Assembly: GCA_947069175.1 (NCBI GenBank)
Contig: CAMTDV010000013.1
Span: 13,993,001 to 14,057,000, forward strand
Source of the DNA: Scalesia atractyloides
Lineage: Eukaryota; Streptophyta; Magnoliopsida; Asterales; Asteraceae
Length of the DNA: 64,000 nt
Direction of reading: 5' to 3'
Shown piece by piece: positions 46,715-57,256 of this stretch. Under the pieces are notes generated by a model, which was not told the DNA's origin, searched no databases, and worked only from the letters and a program-made list of their open reading frames with translations. Within the stretch, counting starts at the first letter, position 1; every line of letters starts with the position of its first letter. The translations under genes and the position numbers were made by a program.

Positions 46715-46902
46715 TTTTATTTTTATTTCATTAATTTTAATACTTTTTCAAATATAACTTTTATAATCCAATATACTTATTAATTATGTATCGTTAAAAA
46801 TTAATTTGGGCATTAAATACGCCACAAAATTTTTAACTGATTGTTCGGTTAATAAACGGAGCGGGTTTGGTAAATCCGGTTTTTGATGGATGTTACAAAT
46901 TA

Positions 46903-48446
46903 GTAAGGGTCAGGATAAGTGAAAATGGTAAGAAACCATAATTGATGGTAAAAAAGAGTTCAACGGTAAATTAGTCATGTGATGACAAATAAATAAGGAG
47001 TTTTAAAACATTACCTTACGGTGTAAACCATAATGGGTAATAAGGGGCAAAATGGTAATCCGGTCACGAGTTGACGGATAAATAAACAAAGAGTTTGAAA
47101 AAGACACCATATGGCGTAAGCTATAATAGGTCAAGCAAATTAAGAAACGATTTTTAAGTAATATGATCACACAATGTAAAACGAAAAAGGTTACGTGGAT
47201 GAGATGGCAAATAAATACCATCTCATAATGATAAAATGGTCATTTATACCAAACGAGTTAAAAAGGTAATCTTATCACCATCTGATAGTAATGACTAATA
47301 GTTGCTTGTCGAGTTTTGTGCTCACACAGAGAATAGAGTATGGCTTGTGATGCTCTTAATTGGCAATTAATAGTGCAAGGTAGTAAAACGGGTCAATGCT
47401 ATGACCCGAGCCAGGTATGTGTAATGGGTCAAACTTTTAATGAGGACTTAAGGTCTTAAGAGAGTTAAACAAGTAACCGGGTGGACATTGGATCACTTAA
47501 AGTACGGTATAACTAATGATTTGAATTGTAGATATTATGTTCTTGGAAACACCATGATTTTTAAACGGAATATGGATTAAAGGGCTCACTTAGTCAAAGT
47601 ATGCTTTTAAAAGTCCTTCACCATAAAAAGGACTAAATTTGACCAAAACGCCATCGAATGATAAATCGAGCAAACGACCATTAAGAGTAGTTTAAAAATG
47701 AGTTTTATAAGTAAGTAAACCCCTTTCGGTAGTGTAAAAGCAACAGGCATAAGCCATTTTGGTTTATGCCTCTTAACGGGTCTTTTCGTAAATTGTCAAA
47801 CTGAAGTGTAGAATTCGTATTAAATGATTTTACGATAACAAATCCACCACAAATATAGTTGTGGTGGAAGATATATAGAAGTCTTAGGGTGGAAATAGGA
47901 GATAAGAAAAGAAAGAGCGAGATTTAAGCTTAAGTGCTTAAATCCCTTAACGAGTCAAAATGATTATGCGCATAAACCAGGTAATGGTTGCGTAATTCAT
48001 AAAAGTTATGAATCCGGGTTAAGGATTTCTAGTAACAAGTTTCGAGTGAAACGGATGAAAATTGAATAAGTTACGGAATTTTTTCGTAACAAAAACGGAA
48101 AACTTGAAAAAGGCTGTCGCAGCCCACCGTAAGCTACAGTGGCCTACCGTAGCTTATGGTAGGCAGCTGCTGATCAAGACAGAAACCACAGACCATAAGC
48201 TACGGTCCGGAGCCGTAGCTTACGCAGGTAATTTTGAAAAATGTTCTTTTTGATGTTTTGGGCCTTCGGGTTTATTCGGTTATGTTATAATATATTTATA
48301 ACTAACGCATTTCATAAATTATGAAATATAGGTAATGATTAAGAGCATCGGAGGAGGACTAAGCTCTACGAATAACCGAACACGATCAAAGCTCAAGCTT
48401 TCGCACTTGGTTTTGTTGTTACGAAACTAAATAATGAAGATATGTT
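46903..48446 (+). mobile_element. LTR-like remnant related to the 34524-36539 LTR
   Basis: 48000-48110 matches the inverse of about 34920-35060 (GGGTTAAGGATTTC, GAATAAGTTACGGAA-like, CTTGAAAAAGGCTG). The CCGTAAGCTAC palindrome words follow at 48115-48235. The end near 48446 (GATATGTTA) fits the LTR end GATTATGTTA. The start is not clear. Confidence 0.45.
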
Positions 48447-49029
48447 AAAATATTTAATGTTTATGAAGTTTATTTAAAAAAATATGTATGGACGTGTATT
48501 CGGATTTACACATTTAAAACTCGAAATTTTAAGAGAAATTAAATAAAGTAAGATAGGGTCTTACATTCGGAAACCAATCTGCGTTCAAACTACATATGAT
48601 CAACCCAAAAAAAATCTCACTCAAATCAAAAGCAAAACATGCTCCAAAAAACCAAATAACACGAACAAAGGCTCGAAATCGTAGCAACGGGATTCGTTTT
48701 TTCCCAAATCTACCATGGATGCAATTGTAGTTACAAAAGGTGTAGAGAAAATCTCCAAACAATACAATTTCCATCTACATTGCCCAGTATACACATATCT
48801 GATCTACAAGCTCCAATAATACTAATATTACAATCGATTATCATCACGACATCGTCACCAAGAAAAAAATACAATAGTCAAACAATTTGAAAGATAAATT
48901 TATAATCAATATGTTAACAAAAATATTAAACAATAACGTCTCAGTTAGCATCACATACCCGATGAACATCATATTTCTTTCAAACAACCCAATTAAAAGA
49001 TTTATACGCATTGTCATTTACCTCAGCAT

Positions 49030-49480
49030 TTGTGTGTCTTAGCATAACTTCAAAGACATATACATACATTCTAAATAGTTTGGTACGACAACCGAGTCAT
49101 CCTCACCCACGAATAACCATCAAACCATAAAGTTTCAGCAACCATTGTCTCATCAAAGCATTACAGACCTAATGGATTGAAAGAGGGTAAACAGTCTTAA
49201 ACGACTAAAGAGCCACCCTTACCGACCAAATACCCTTCAATGCGCAACCATCCAACAACAATGACAAAGGAATAACATTTTATAGCTGTACATGGCAAAC
49301 AATCTCGCACAACTAAATAGTCATCCTAATAGACCGAATACATATTAATACATAAAATCCAACAACAATCATCTCAGAAGAGCGTCCTAGATCCAATCGA
49401 AAAGTATAAACAGTCTCAGATAACTAAACGATCATCATCACCGACAAACCAACATTTAATATACATAATTCGACAACTTT
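49030..49480. repeat. Degenerate tandem repeat, period about 115 bp
   Basis: Four units share CAGTCTnAnACgACTAAA, GTCATCCTCACCGACC-like and CCAACAACAATcA blocks, starting near 49075, 49190, 49300 and 49410. Confidence 0.55.
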
Positions 49481-49854
49481 TAAAGACATGTAAGTATGTG
49501 ATCCCACGATCAAACACAAAAAACCAAGAAAAGAACATCAAAGCCAAGATTGGAAACGAATCGTCAAAAGCAATCGGGCAACCAAACCCAAACCCTAAAA
49601 GCATACGATCACGTAGCCTTTCCGCTAAAATCATCAAGACAAAAACCCACCAAATAAAATGGTACAAAGACGAAAACCCAAAAACCAACACCATCAAACA
49701 ACATACAGCAGAGCCAAACGAAAAACAAAGCAACAGTCATCGGAAAATCTAAATCATTAAGACATAAACCTACCAAAGAAAATCATAAACAGAGGAATAC
49801 CGGAAAACCAAGACAATCAAACATACGACAACAAATAAAATAAATATTTACCTA

Positions 49855-49980
49855 CAGTAGCCGGAGAAAACGCAAGAAAAGCATTTAGTGTGTAGAGAGA
49901 GAGAGAGAGAGAGAGAGAAAGCATAAAGGACTAACACGCGGTGAGAGGTTAGCCTTTTAAACTTCCACCGATTTAAAAAG
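49855..49980 (-). promoter_or_regulatory. 5'-UTR-like patch with (CT)n and a splice-donor-like site
   Basis: On the minus strand an AT-rich, TTTAAAAGG-type sequence is followed by a (CT)n run and then by CGGCTACTGTAGGTAAATAT, which looks like an exon end. It could be the first non-coding exon of a lost gene or captured sequence. No coding exon follows that I recognise. Confidence 0.25.
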
Positions 49981-50336
49981 TACAAAATTAAAAGCTCAAG
50001 GAACAAACCTAATAAAGTAAGTAAAACCAAAAAAATAAAGATACAACTATCAATGCGCACACATCTTACAATTAATAATTAAAAAATATATAAATAATAC
50101 AGAAAATCTCCTATATCCATATATATATATATATATAAACAAAATTTGAATTAATAATTTCTGTAATTTCATATATTTTCTTAAATTATGGAAATTATCT
50201 TGTTTTAATTTGCGTTTTACGGCAAATCTGAAACAAACTCAGTAGTACGGTTTTAAATTGTCTATAGATTTCAACATACATATATGCCAAAAATCTAATA
50301 CTATTGTAACACACCAACTTTGAAATCCGCCATATA

Positions 50337-50434
50337 TCATTACAAAATTATTGACTAATATGAGATAATTAAAAAACTTAAAAGGAGGGTTTTTTTTTTT
50401 CTAATCTAGTTGATAAAAAAAGTATTTACTAAAA
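50337..50434 (+). repeat. Left copy of the direct repeat flanking MULE-2 copy B
   Basis: Matches 55532-55633 with scattered changes (ATTGACTAATATGA, AACTTAAAAGGAG, TTTCTAATCTAGT shared). It is much longer than a transposon target duplication, so it is a tandem duplication that predates or accompanied the insertion. Confidence 0.7.
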
Positions 50435-50969
50435 GGCTCAATTTATTCACACACATCTGTTGTTTATTTGGATACCTCTGGGTCTTAGACGGATCGTCTA
50501 GAGCTAGACGCCCCGTATAGCACTGATTTTGAGGAGTCAGCAAGTAACTGACAGGGCGCATAAATTTTAGCGTTTAGACGAGGCGCCTGGACCTAGACGA
50601 CCGGTCTAGGAACTTGTGTTTTTTTATTGGAAAATGGGTGTTTTGGTGGGTAGATTGGTTGTTGTTGGAGTTTGAAAAAATAGTGTTTTGGTGGGGTAAA
50701 TTAGTTGTTGTTGGAGGTTGATTTTTTTAGGTTTAATTTTAGGTTTTTAAAAAGTTTTGTTTGTTGTATAAAAAGTGAGTTATTTTTTTCAATCGTTTAT
50801 ATATTTAATTGTTTTTACATTATGTTTTTTTAAAAATATAATACTAAAATTTAATATTGTTTTCAACATTTTAAGATGATGCAACAAGTGTATGTTGTTT
50901 CCGTATTACATTTCACGTCTATTTAACACAAACAATCATCAAGTAATCGAATAACTGAAAACAAAGTTA

Positions 50970-52459
50970 AATATAACATATATAACATAAATTTGTACAA
51001 CCATAACAATATTTATCTGTACAGCTGAAACTAAATACAAAATGTCTATGCATACGAGTCGGCCTTGGAGTCGGGATCGGGATCTGGCTGCTGCGGCTGC
51101 TAATGTGGTGCTCGAGGTGGTGGGAGCGGTATGGCAGGTAACCCCTCTCTCTTCGTCTATCATGTGCCTCCCGAACCAGCCAGCCAAAGAGATCCATAAT
51201 CTGTCGACGTCGGCTCGTAAGCGCGGGTATGCCGCACCCCCGAGTATGACCTGGAAGGACGTGCTGCGGAAACTGAGGCGCCCCGTGAGGTGGTGGTGGT
51301 GGTGCCCATCCGTCAACATCAACCGGAAGGTCCTGGACTGCCGCTGCCTCATCTGCCGGCGGATAGACTGGAGCGAACTGATCGGGCAGCGGCTCCGGAA
51401 TCCATGGCTCACCTTCGCGGGTTTTAAACCGCTCGCCTAGCACGCCGAACCTCTTAACTAGCCTCATCCCCCGCAAGGTCAGAAAACTCATCCGCGTGGA
51501 CGGTATGGCCGGCTGCAAGTGCGGGTCCGACTCCGGCACAAGACCCAACGACCGGGAAATCACGGTGACGTACGCCCCGCCGTACAAAAAGTCGCGCTCC
51601 TGCCGGTGGTGGGCGGAGGCGAAGTACTGGGCGGAGACCCTGCGCAAGTGCGCACGGTCTCCTGTACAAAAGGCAATAGAAAAAAAATAAGTCGGTGCTT
51701 GTACACCACTCACGGCTTTGTCCACGAGCGGTAATAGACGTAGCGAGCATCCGATGTAGATACCTGCACATTATATTAGTGAAACACAGAAATTCATTCA
51801 TAGCAATAATAATCAAACAATTAACGTAATAAACGTACGTACCTGTACTGCGGGTCGGCAACGTGAGAAATCCTCCCATTCGCCCTGACATGCTCCCACG
51901 TGTTAGGGCCTGTGACCACCTCCCAAAATCCCAAAAGAGTGGCTCTATCCACCACCACAAGCCCCTCCGTATATACATCTGTACCAATCTCCTCCTGCAG
52001 GTATATGCCGCTATGAACGGCAAACTCTGCAAGCGTCATCGAACGCCACACACCGGCCAGCCTAAATGAAACCTCCGGTGGAGGGGGAGGACCTTGTGGC
52101 TGGGGAGATAGCTGGTCGACCCGTGGAGGGTGGAACGTGAAGGTCGACAGGAACTCGATGAGCAGCTCCCTGTAAGTCGGCGTGTCGGCCAGGTCAAACA
52201 ATCTGTGCCACGGGGAATCAATGGGAATTAAGAATTGAAGTCTAGGCGTCTCACCAATCGCCTTGATCGCGTCCCAGTCGACCGCTGAGTGCGATCCGAC
52301 CTACATCTGGCGTAGCTTCCCGCAAAATCGTGCGGCCTCGATGTCGGGCGGGAACTCAAGGTAGGGGTGGCCATGGAGCGGATCCATCGGCGTTGGCGGG
52401 GACCGTCATGGACCATGCGAATGTGGGTCCATGTGTATCGGATCTCCAGTCTCGTCCAT
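50970..52459 (-). pseudogene. Athila-ORF1-like protein, broken copy B
   Basis: The ATG at 52459 gives MDETGDPIHMDPHSHGP, then TGA at 52406-52408 and TAG at 52301-52303, after which the frame stays open: FDLADTPTYRELLIEFLSTF, then GVWRSMTLAEFAVHSGIYLQ. A 79-bp intron (51764-51842, GTACGT...TGCAG) joins DPQY to RYLHRMLA in frame. Exon 2 has REWCTSTDLFFFYCLLYRR; a 1-bp change near ALAQGL shifts the frame, after which AQYFASAHHRQERDFLYGGA and LRGMRLVKRFGVLGERFK follow, with a Pro-rich tail. The block order suggests the N-terminal ORF of Athila-type elements; its role is unknown. The same gene is in copy A, so it travels with the element. The C-terminal end is uncertain. Confidence 0.6.
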
Positions 52460-52540
52460 AACTAATCTGCGATTGTATTAGAATTTAACACGAATAAAAC
52501 AATAGATTATAAAAGTAAAAAAAGTATTTTAATAGCTCGT

Positions 52541-53400
52541 CTATCCGGGTCGTATAGGGCTAGACGGCCCGTCTTGTTTATCAAAAATCCCAAATACTTT
52601 AACATCACAGCGCATAAACCCCAAAAACATTCAAATTCACAAACAACCTACGTTCTAAATACATAATACATTAAATTTTATTGAAGTATAGTTGAAAATA
52701 CGTACCAGAGATGCTTGATTTCGCAAAAATATGGCCCGGAATACGGTAGAATATGGCAGAATACGTATGTGTGTGTGTGGTTGAGCGTGTTTTTTGTGTT
52801 GGTGTCGTCTGTCTCTGATCGTCTAGGAAGCCAGTCATATACGAGGCATAGACGAGTCGTCTAGGCCTAGACGGGTCGTATGGGATAAACGGATAACTAC
52901 CATTTTACCCCTGGTTACAGGCCGTCTAGGCCTAATTCAGGGGCAAAATGGTAATTAACCAGCTGAGTGTTTTACAGCTCAGCATGGTTAATTACTATTT
53001 TGCCCCTGAATTAGGCCTAGACGGGCGGCAGTTCAGGGGTAAAATGGTAAATTACATTTTAAATTTAAAATTCAAAATTTTTCAGGGATAGAGATCCCGC
53101 CCACACCGTACGTTGCGTCTAGGTCTAGATGACCCGTCTAGGCCTTGACATTATGCCCATTTTGCCCCTGGTTTTGACGTAGACGTCCAGGAAACCAGCG
53201 GTAGAATGGTAATTTACATTTTAAACTTTAAATTAAGAATTTACAAAACTATACGTTGCGTCTAGGTCTAGACGACCTGTCTAGGCCTTGATAATATGAC
53301 CAATTTGCCCCTGAGTTTAGCCTAGACGGCCAACAAACAGAGGGTAGAATGGTCTTCTTGCTAGACCAAGATGGGGCGTCTAGGTCTAGACGACCCGTAT
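52541..53400. repeat. CTAGACG palindrome-word array in MULE-2 copy B
   Basis: Variants of TCTAGACGACCCGTCTAGG and CTAGACGGGCCGTCTAG occur many times here, and again at 50480-50610 and 55060-55480. In copy A they lie at 1541-1660. Between them are repeats of GTAAAATGG and GCCCCTG. Confidence 0.75.
52898..53050. repeat. Long hairpin in MULE-2 copy B
   Basis: The left arm (to about 52970) CGTCTAGGCCTAATTCAGGG, CAAAATGGTAATTAACCAGC pairs with the right arm from about 52974 (CAGCTCAGCATGGTTAATTA, CTATTTTGCCCCTGAATTAG). The outer TACCATTTTACCCCTG also pairs. Few mismatches; a very short loop. Confidence 0.75.
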
Positions 53401-53420
53401 ATATACATTAATTTTTTTTG

Positions 53421-54234
53421 GTATAACTAATAGTATTTTATTTACTTAATTTGAACTGTGATATAAGCCGACATTCTACCAGTACACCAAAGGCACAACA
53501 AATAAACCATACAAAGCCTATCTAAAAACCAACAAACTCCGGGTATTAACAAACAGACGACACTTATACTCTCCTAGCTCGCACGTCCCACCGTCGCCAC
53601 CGGCAGTATCGACATTTCGTCGTCTGCCGGTGCCGGCGGTGGGACGTAAGAGCTAAGAGAGTATAATTGATGTTGTTTGTCAATATCCGGAGTTTGTTGG
53701 TTTTTAGATAGGCTTTGTACGGTTTAAATAAACCATACAAAGCCCATATAAAAACCAACAAACTCGGGTATTGACAAACAACATCAATTATACTCTCTGA
53801 GCTCTCACGTCCCACAGTCACCACCGACAGTATCGACATTTCGTCATCTGCCGGTGCCAACGGTTGGACGTGAGAGCTCGGAGAGTATAATTGTTGTTGT
53901 TTGTCAATACCCGTAGTTTGTTGGTTTTTAGATGGGCTTTGTATCTAAAAACCAACAAACTCGGGTATTGACAAACAGACGGTAATCATACTATCCGAGC
54001 TCTCACGTCCAACCATCGCCACAGGTAGTATTGACATTTCGTCATCTGCCGGTGCCGACGGTTGGACGTGAGAGCTCGGAGAGTATAATTACCGTATGTT
54101 TGTCAATACCCGGAGTTTGTTGGTTTTTAGATACAAAGCTTTGTATGGGTTAATTGCTGTGCCTTGGGTGTACTGAAGGAATGTCGGCTTATATCAAAGT
54201 TCAAATTAAGTAAATAAAATCCTATTAGTTATAC
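53421..54234. mobile_element. Foldback element of three consecutive hairpins
   Basis: The outer arms start GTATAACTAATAG and end CTATTAGTTATAC; they run inward about 90 bp (GATATAAGCCGACATTC and its complement). Inside are three head-to-head hairpins of about 205 bp each (about 53505-53725, 53735-53945, 53942-54147). Each has the order AACCAACAAACTC, GGTATTGACAAAC, CTCTCACGTCC, CACCGGCAG, then a loop TATCGACATTTCGTC, then the complement. It is nested in MULE-2 copy B. No coding sequence is evident; ORFs here are by-products. Confidence 0.8.
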
Positions 54235-55531
54235 AAAAAGTTTTTTTATTGTATTAAAAAAATCTTTATATTATTTAAACAAATAAATCGTATTAAACAT
54301 AAAAAAATCGAGCCATTGTTCTTGCTTTGTTGACCGTGGTTGACCAAGACTGATCATCAGACGATGACTGAGACTCATTAGGTGCTGTAGAAACACCTGA
54401 AATAAGTTCAACAACATATCACTATGTTAAACCACAAGACACTCTATTACGCAAACAAAAAACATATATATTTAAAAAATGACAGTATTTCTCATTTACC
54501 TGCATTTACTCCTCGAGTTTCCCTTCGGTTACAGTCTTCGATTGAGCACAAGCCACTCTTTGACGTGTAGTCGATTGAGATACAAATTTGCACGCTGGAA
54601 ACCGTCCCTCCAATACTTTTTTCCAAAATATATAAGGCTGATCTCCATCGGGTAAATATGTTTTTAACTCACTATGAAACCTCAGGCGCTTTTCAAACTA
54701 TCTCCGCGAGATACGGATTACCTGCGTATGGGGTGCCTCACCACCATATCCTCCACCATCACGAATAATGTCTTGTACACTAGACACAACCTACTCTTGC
54801 TCGTTAGAATTGGGAACACCGCTCTCCCCCGAACAACGATATCACCATTAGTAAATAATAAAAACAACAACTAGTTTAAACCTAATAACTGTTACCGTAT
54901 TGGCTTCAGGCACCCATGACCCGTCCAGTTTAATGACATTTCACCACCTTTGAATGATATCAGATGAAGTAATACAAGGCAAAGTTCATGACAAATAGAA
55001 TTCCGATGACGAATTGAAAGTTTTATGCGACATCAAATGCTCTGCATGGGTCTATTTAACAAAGAAATAGACGCCCCGTCTAACGCCTAGGCGGGGCATA
55101 TCACTTTACTACTTTACTGACATGCATCGAATGATATCAGATGAAGTAATATAAGCCAAAGAAGAAGACGGAGAGAATTCCGACGACGAAGTGAAAAATT
55201 TCTGCGACATCAAATGCTCTGCATGGCTCTATTTAAGAAGGATATATACGCCCCGTCTAGGCCGTATCACCTTGCAACTTGACTGAAATGCATGCAGAGC
55301 ACAACCTTCAAGACGGCTCGTCTAGCCCTAGACGCCCCGTCTTGGCCTGGTCGTCTTCGACATCCGTCTATTGCTAGACACCCTGTCTGATGTGACTGAT
55401 TTGACGTTGTACGGGGCAGTAATGTGGTCAGAGAAAAAAAACTTAGACGCCCCGTCTAAAGGGTGTCTAAATAGGCAAATGGGTGTGTGAATATATATAC
55501 CTTATTAAAAAAGGTTTTCATGAAAAAATAA

Positions 55532-55633
55532 TCATTACAAAATCATTGACTAATATGACATAATTAAATAACTTAAAAGGAGTTTTTTTTCTTTTTTCTA
55601 ATCTAGTGTTAGTAGGAAAAGTATTTATTAAAA
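55532..55633 (+). repeat. Right copy of the direct repeat flanking MULE-2 copy B
   Basis: Partner of 50337-50434. The adjoining block TTATTAAAAAAGGTTTTCAT at 55502 recurs as TTTATTAAAAATGGTTTTCA at 55625, so the whole unit of about 125 bp is tandem. Confidence 0.7.
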
Positions 55634-55839
55634 ATGGTTTTCATGAAAAAATAACTATCAAATAATGTTTTTAGAAAAGTTAATTGTCTCTCTGTAATCT
55701 CATTAGATAAGGAATAACTTACTAATGACGAAATAATAAAAATACAATAACTACAACTAAAAAAAGTGTTTAAAGTTTTTTTATAATTCACAAAATATAT
55801 GATTTTTATTCTTGGTATAACAACATTTACAATGGATTT

Positions 55840-56057
55840 CTTAAATTTAGGTGAGCGGTTATTAGTGGTTATGAGTGAATGAGAGATTTGTAAATATACA
55901 GGACATTGTTTACCCTTTATAATTTTTTTAATATTTTGAAAGTAGTTGTCAATGGATAAAAGAAAAAAATATAATGATAAAAGTATAAAAAAATATTATT
56001 TAATTAAAAAAATAGAGAACAATTTCTAATTTAAAGAATTCATTTTAAATGCTCTAA
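55840..56057 (+). mobile_element. AT-rich MITE, copy b (uninterrupted)
   Basis: Collinear with copy a (4324-4620) and, inverted, with copy c. It shows the uninterrupted site TTTTTTTAATATTTTGAAAG at the place where copy c holds the third Mutator-like element. The right edge is TTTTAAATGCTCTAAA. Confidence 0.6.
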
Positions 56058-57256
56058 ATGGTTTTGCTGCTTTCCTTTTCTCCATTCATTTCTTTTGTTT
56101 CATTTGTCGTGCGTAGCTACAAAATTGATATATAGTTAAATTAAATAACTACAAAACTCATGTATAATTAAATTAAATCCTATTTAGTCTATGACAATTA
56201 ATATATCTCTAACTTTATGGACAACGATAGAACGTAAAACCAATTATCTTTAGGTCTACAAAATAGTTTTCATCCTCAAATTGTTGTAACATGGGGTTTA
56301 AATTTGTGCTCTGCAGCTATACGGGTTAATTTCTAATAAGTAAATGATAACATGATCACCACGGTTAAAAGTATAACGTAAAATGCAGAAAAAAATAATG
56401 TTTCCGAATATAAAAAAGTTCAAAAAAATTCGACCAAACTTTTTGCGAACTTTATGTTGTAATTCCGTCCAGTTTTAGCAAAATTTTAGAATTCTTTTTT
56501 TTTTTTTGTTTTTTCACTTTGTTACTAGTTACAAACATATTTATAGTCACATAAGTATATACAACAAAACTGAGCCAATAGTTTCTATAATTATATATTC
56601 ATTTAACTATACATAATATAAATAGAAATCAATAAAATTCTTAGTTACCTTGTTTACAAAATATAATGATTGTTTAAAAGGGAAGTCTGATGGCAAGTGT
56701 GTAACAAAAACAGTAGTGATTATAGATTTCATCAAACATTTAGGGCTGAAATCATCTAAGCCATAATTTGTCCGCCGCTAAAACTTGGTTTTCTTGTAGT
56801 GGGAGGCCATTATACTACACTAAATGTTACAACAAACTATCGAAATGAAAGAGAAACTGGAAAATGGCTGTAGTACAATCATTTCTAATGTAGAAAAGAA
56901 AATGCATGTGAGAACCTGAAGAACATAACCCTCTGCTTGCTAGTACACAACATGTAACATGTTATCTTTATTTGACGAGTGTGTACTCTCATATCTACAT
57001 TTATGACTTTCTTGATGCTGAGACAATACGAAAGTTATTAACTAATCATAATACATCTATGTTTGATACGTATGACTATACTTGATCGATTAAGATTTCG
57101 TGAGCTAATTGTGGTTATCAAGTTTTACTACTTCTGCTATTCCAACACTCAGAACCAGGCCTGCCGACCACTCCATGAGAAACCCACCACCCGAAGGCAA
57201 ATGTGGTAAAACCCTTGGCCCACCCAGAGCAAATTACACCCAATGGGACTCTAACC
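56058..57256. other. Non-coding interval
   Basis: AT-rich with no supportable gene, except for a CACTA-like terminus at 56750-56801. Confidence 0.5.
56750..56801 (-). mobile_element. CACTA-type terminus
   Basis: Inverted, it starts CACTACAAGAAAACCAAG and continues TTTTAGCGGCGGACAAA, characteristic of plant CACTA elements and their MITEs. The other end was not found. Confidence 0.5.

Larger units (their letters stand above)
45380..46897 (-). mobile_element. Solo LTR of the tRNA-module gypsy group
   Basis: On the minus strand it starts TGTAACATCC and ends CGGGTCGGGGTGTGACA, the same end as element 1. AATTA is perfectly duplicated at 45375-45379 and 46898-46902. The length is 1518 bp with no internal region. 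It is the product of recombination between the two LTRs of a former element. Confidence 0.9.
48447..50334. other. Non-coding interval with tandem repeats and a UTR-like patch
   Basis: No supportable gene. It contains a degenerate tandem repeat (49030-49480), a (GA)n tract (49895-49918) and a (TA)n tract (50118-50138). Confidence 0.5.
50435..55501 (-). mobile_element. MULE-2 copy B, Mutator-like element with an Athila-ORF1-like gene
   Basis: The ends are GGCTCAATTTATTCACACAC (left) and, inverted, GGTATATATATTCACACACC (right). Flanks TTACTAAAA (50426-50434) and TTATTAAAA (55502-55510) form a 9-bp duplication with one change. The length is 5067 bp. Contents on the minus strand: CTAGACG palindrome arrays, a foldback of 814 bp, a 150-bp hairpin, then the Athila-ORF1-like gene. 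No transposase is present. The superfamily call rests on 9-bp AT-rich duplications and GG-starting terminal repeats. Confidence 0.65.

Noticed and set aside
45380..46897. Part of a full gypsy element on the minus strand
   Set aside because: A perfect AATTA duplication hugs a single LTR with no interior, so it is a solo LTR.
49416..49733. Hydrophobic 105-codon minus-strand ORF as a membrane protein
   Set aside because: It overlaps a non-coding stretch beside a tandem repeat and has no recognisable domain or codon bias.
51042..51440. 132-codon plus-strand ORF
   Set aside because: It is the antisense of the GC-rich exon 2 of the Athila-ORF1-like pseudogene.
53564..53860. 98-codon ORF with repeated residues
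   Set aside because: It spans hairpin arms of the foldback; its internal repeat mirrors the DNA repeat.
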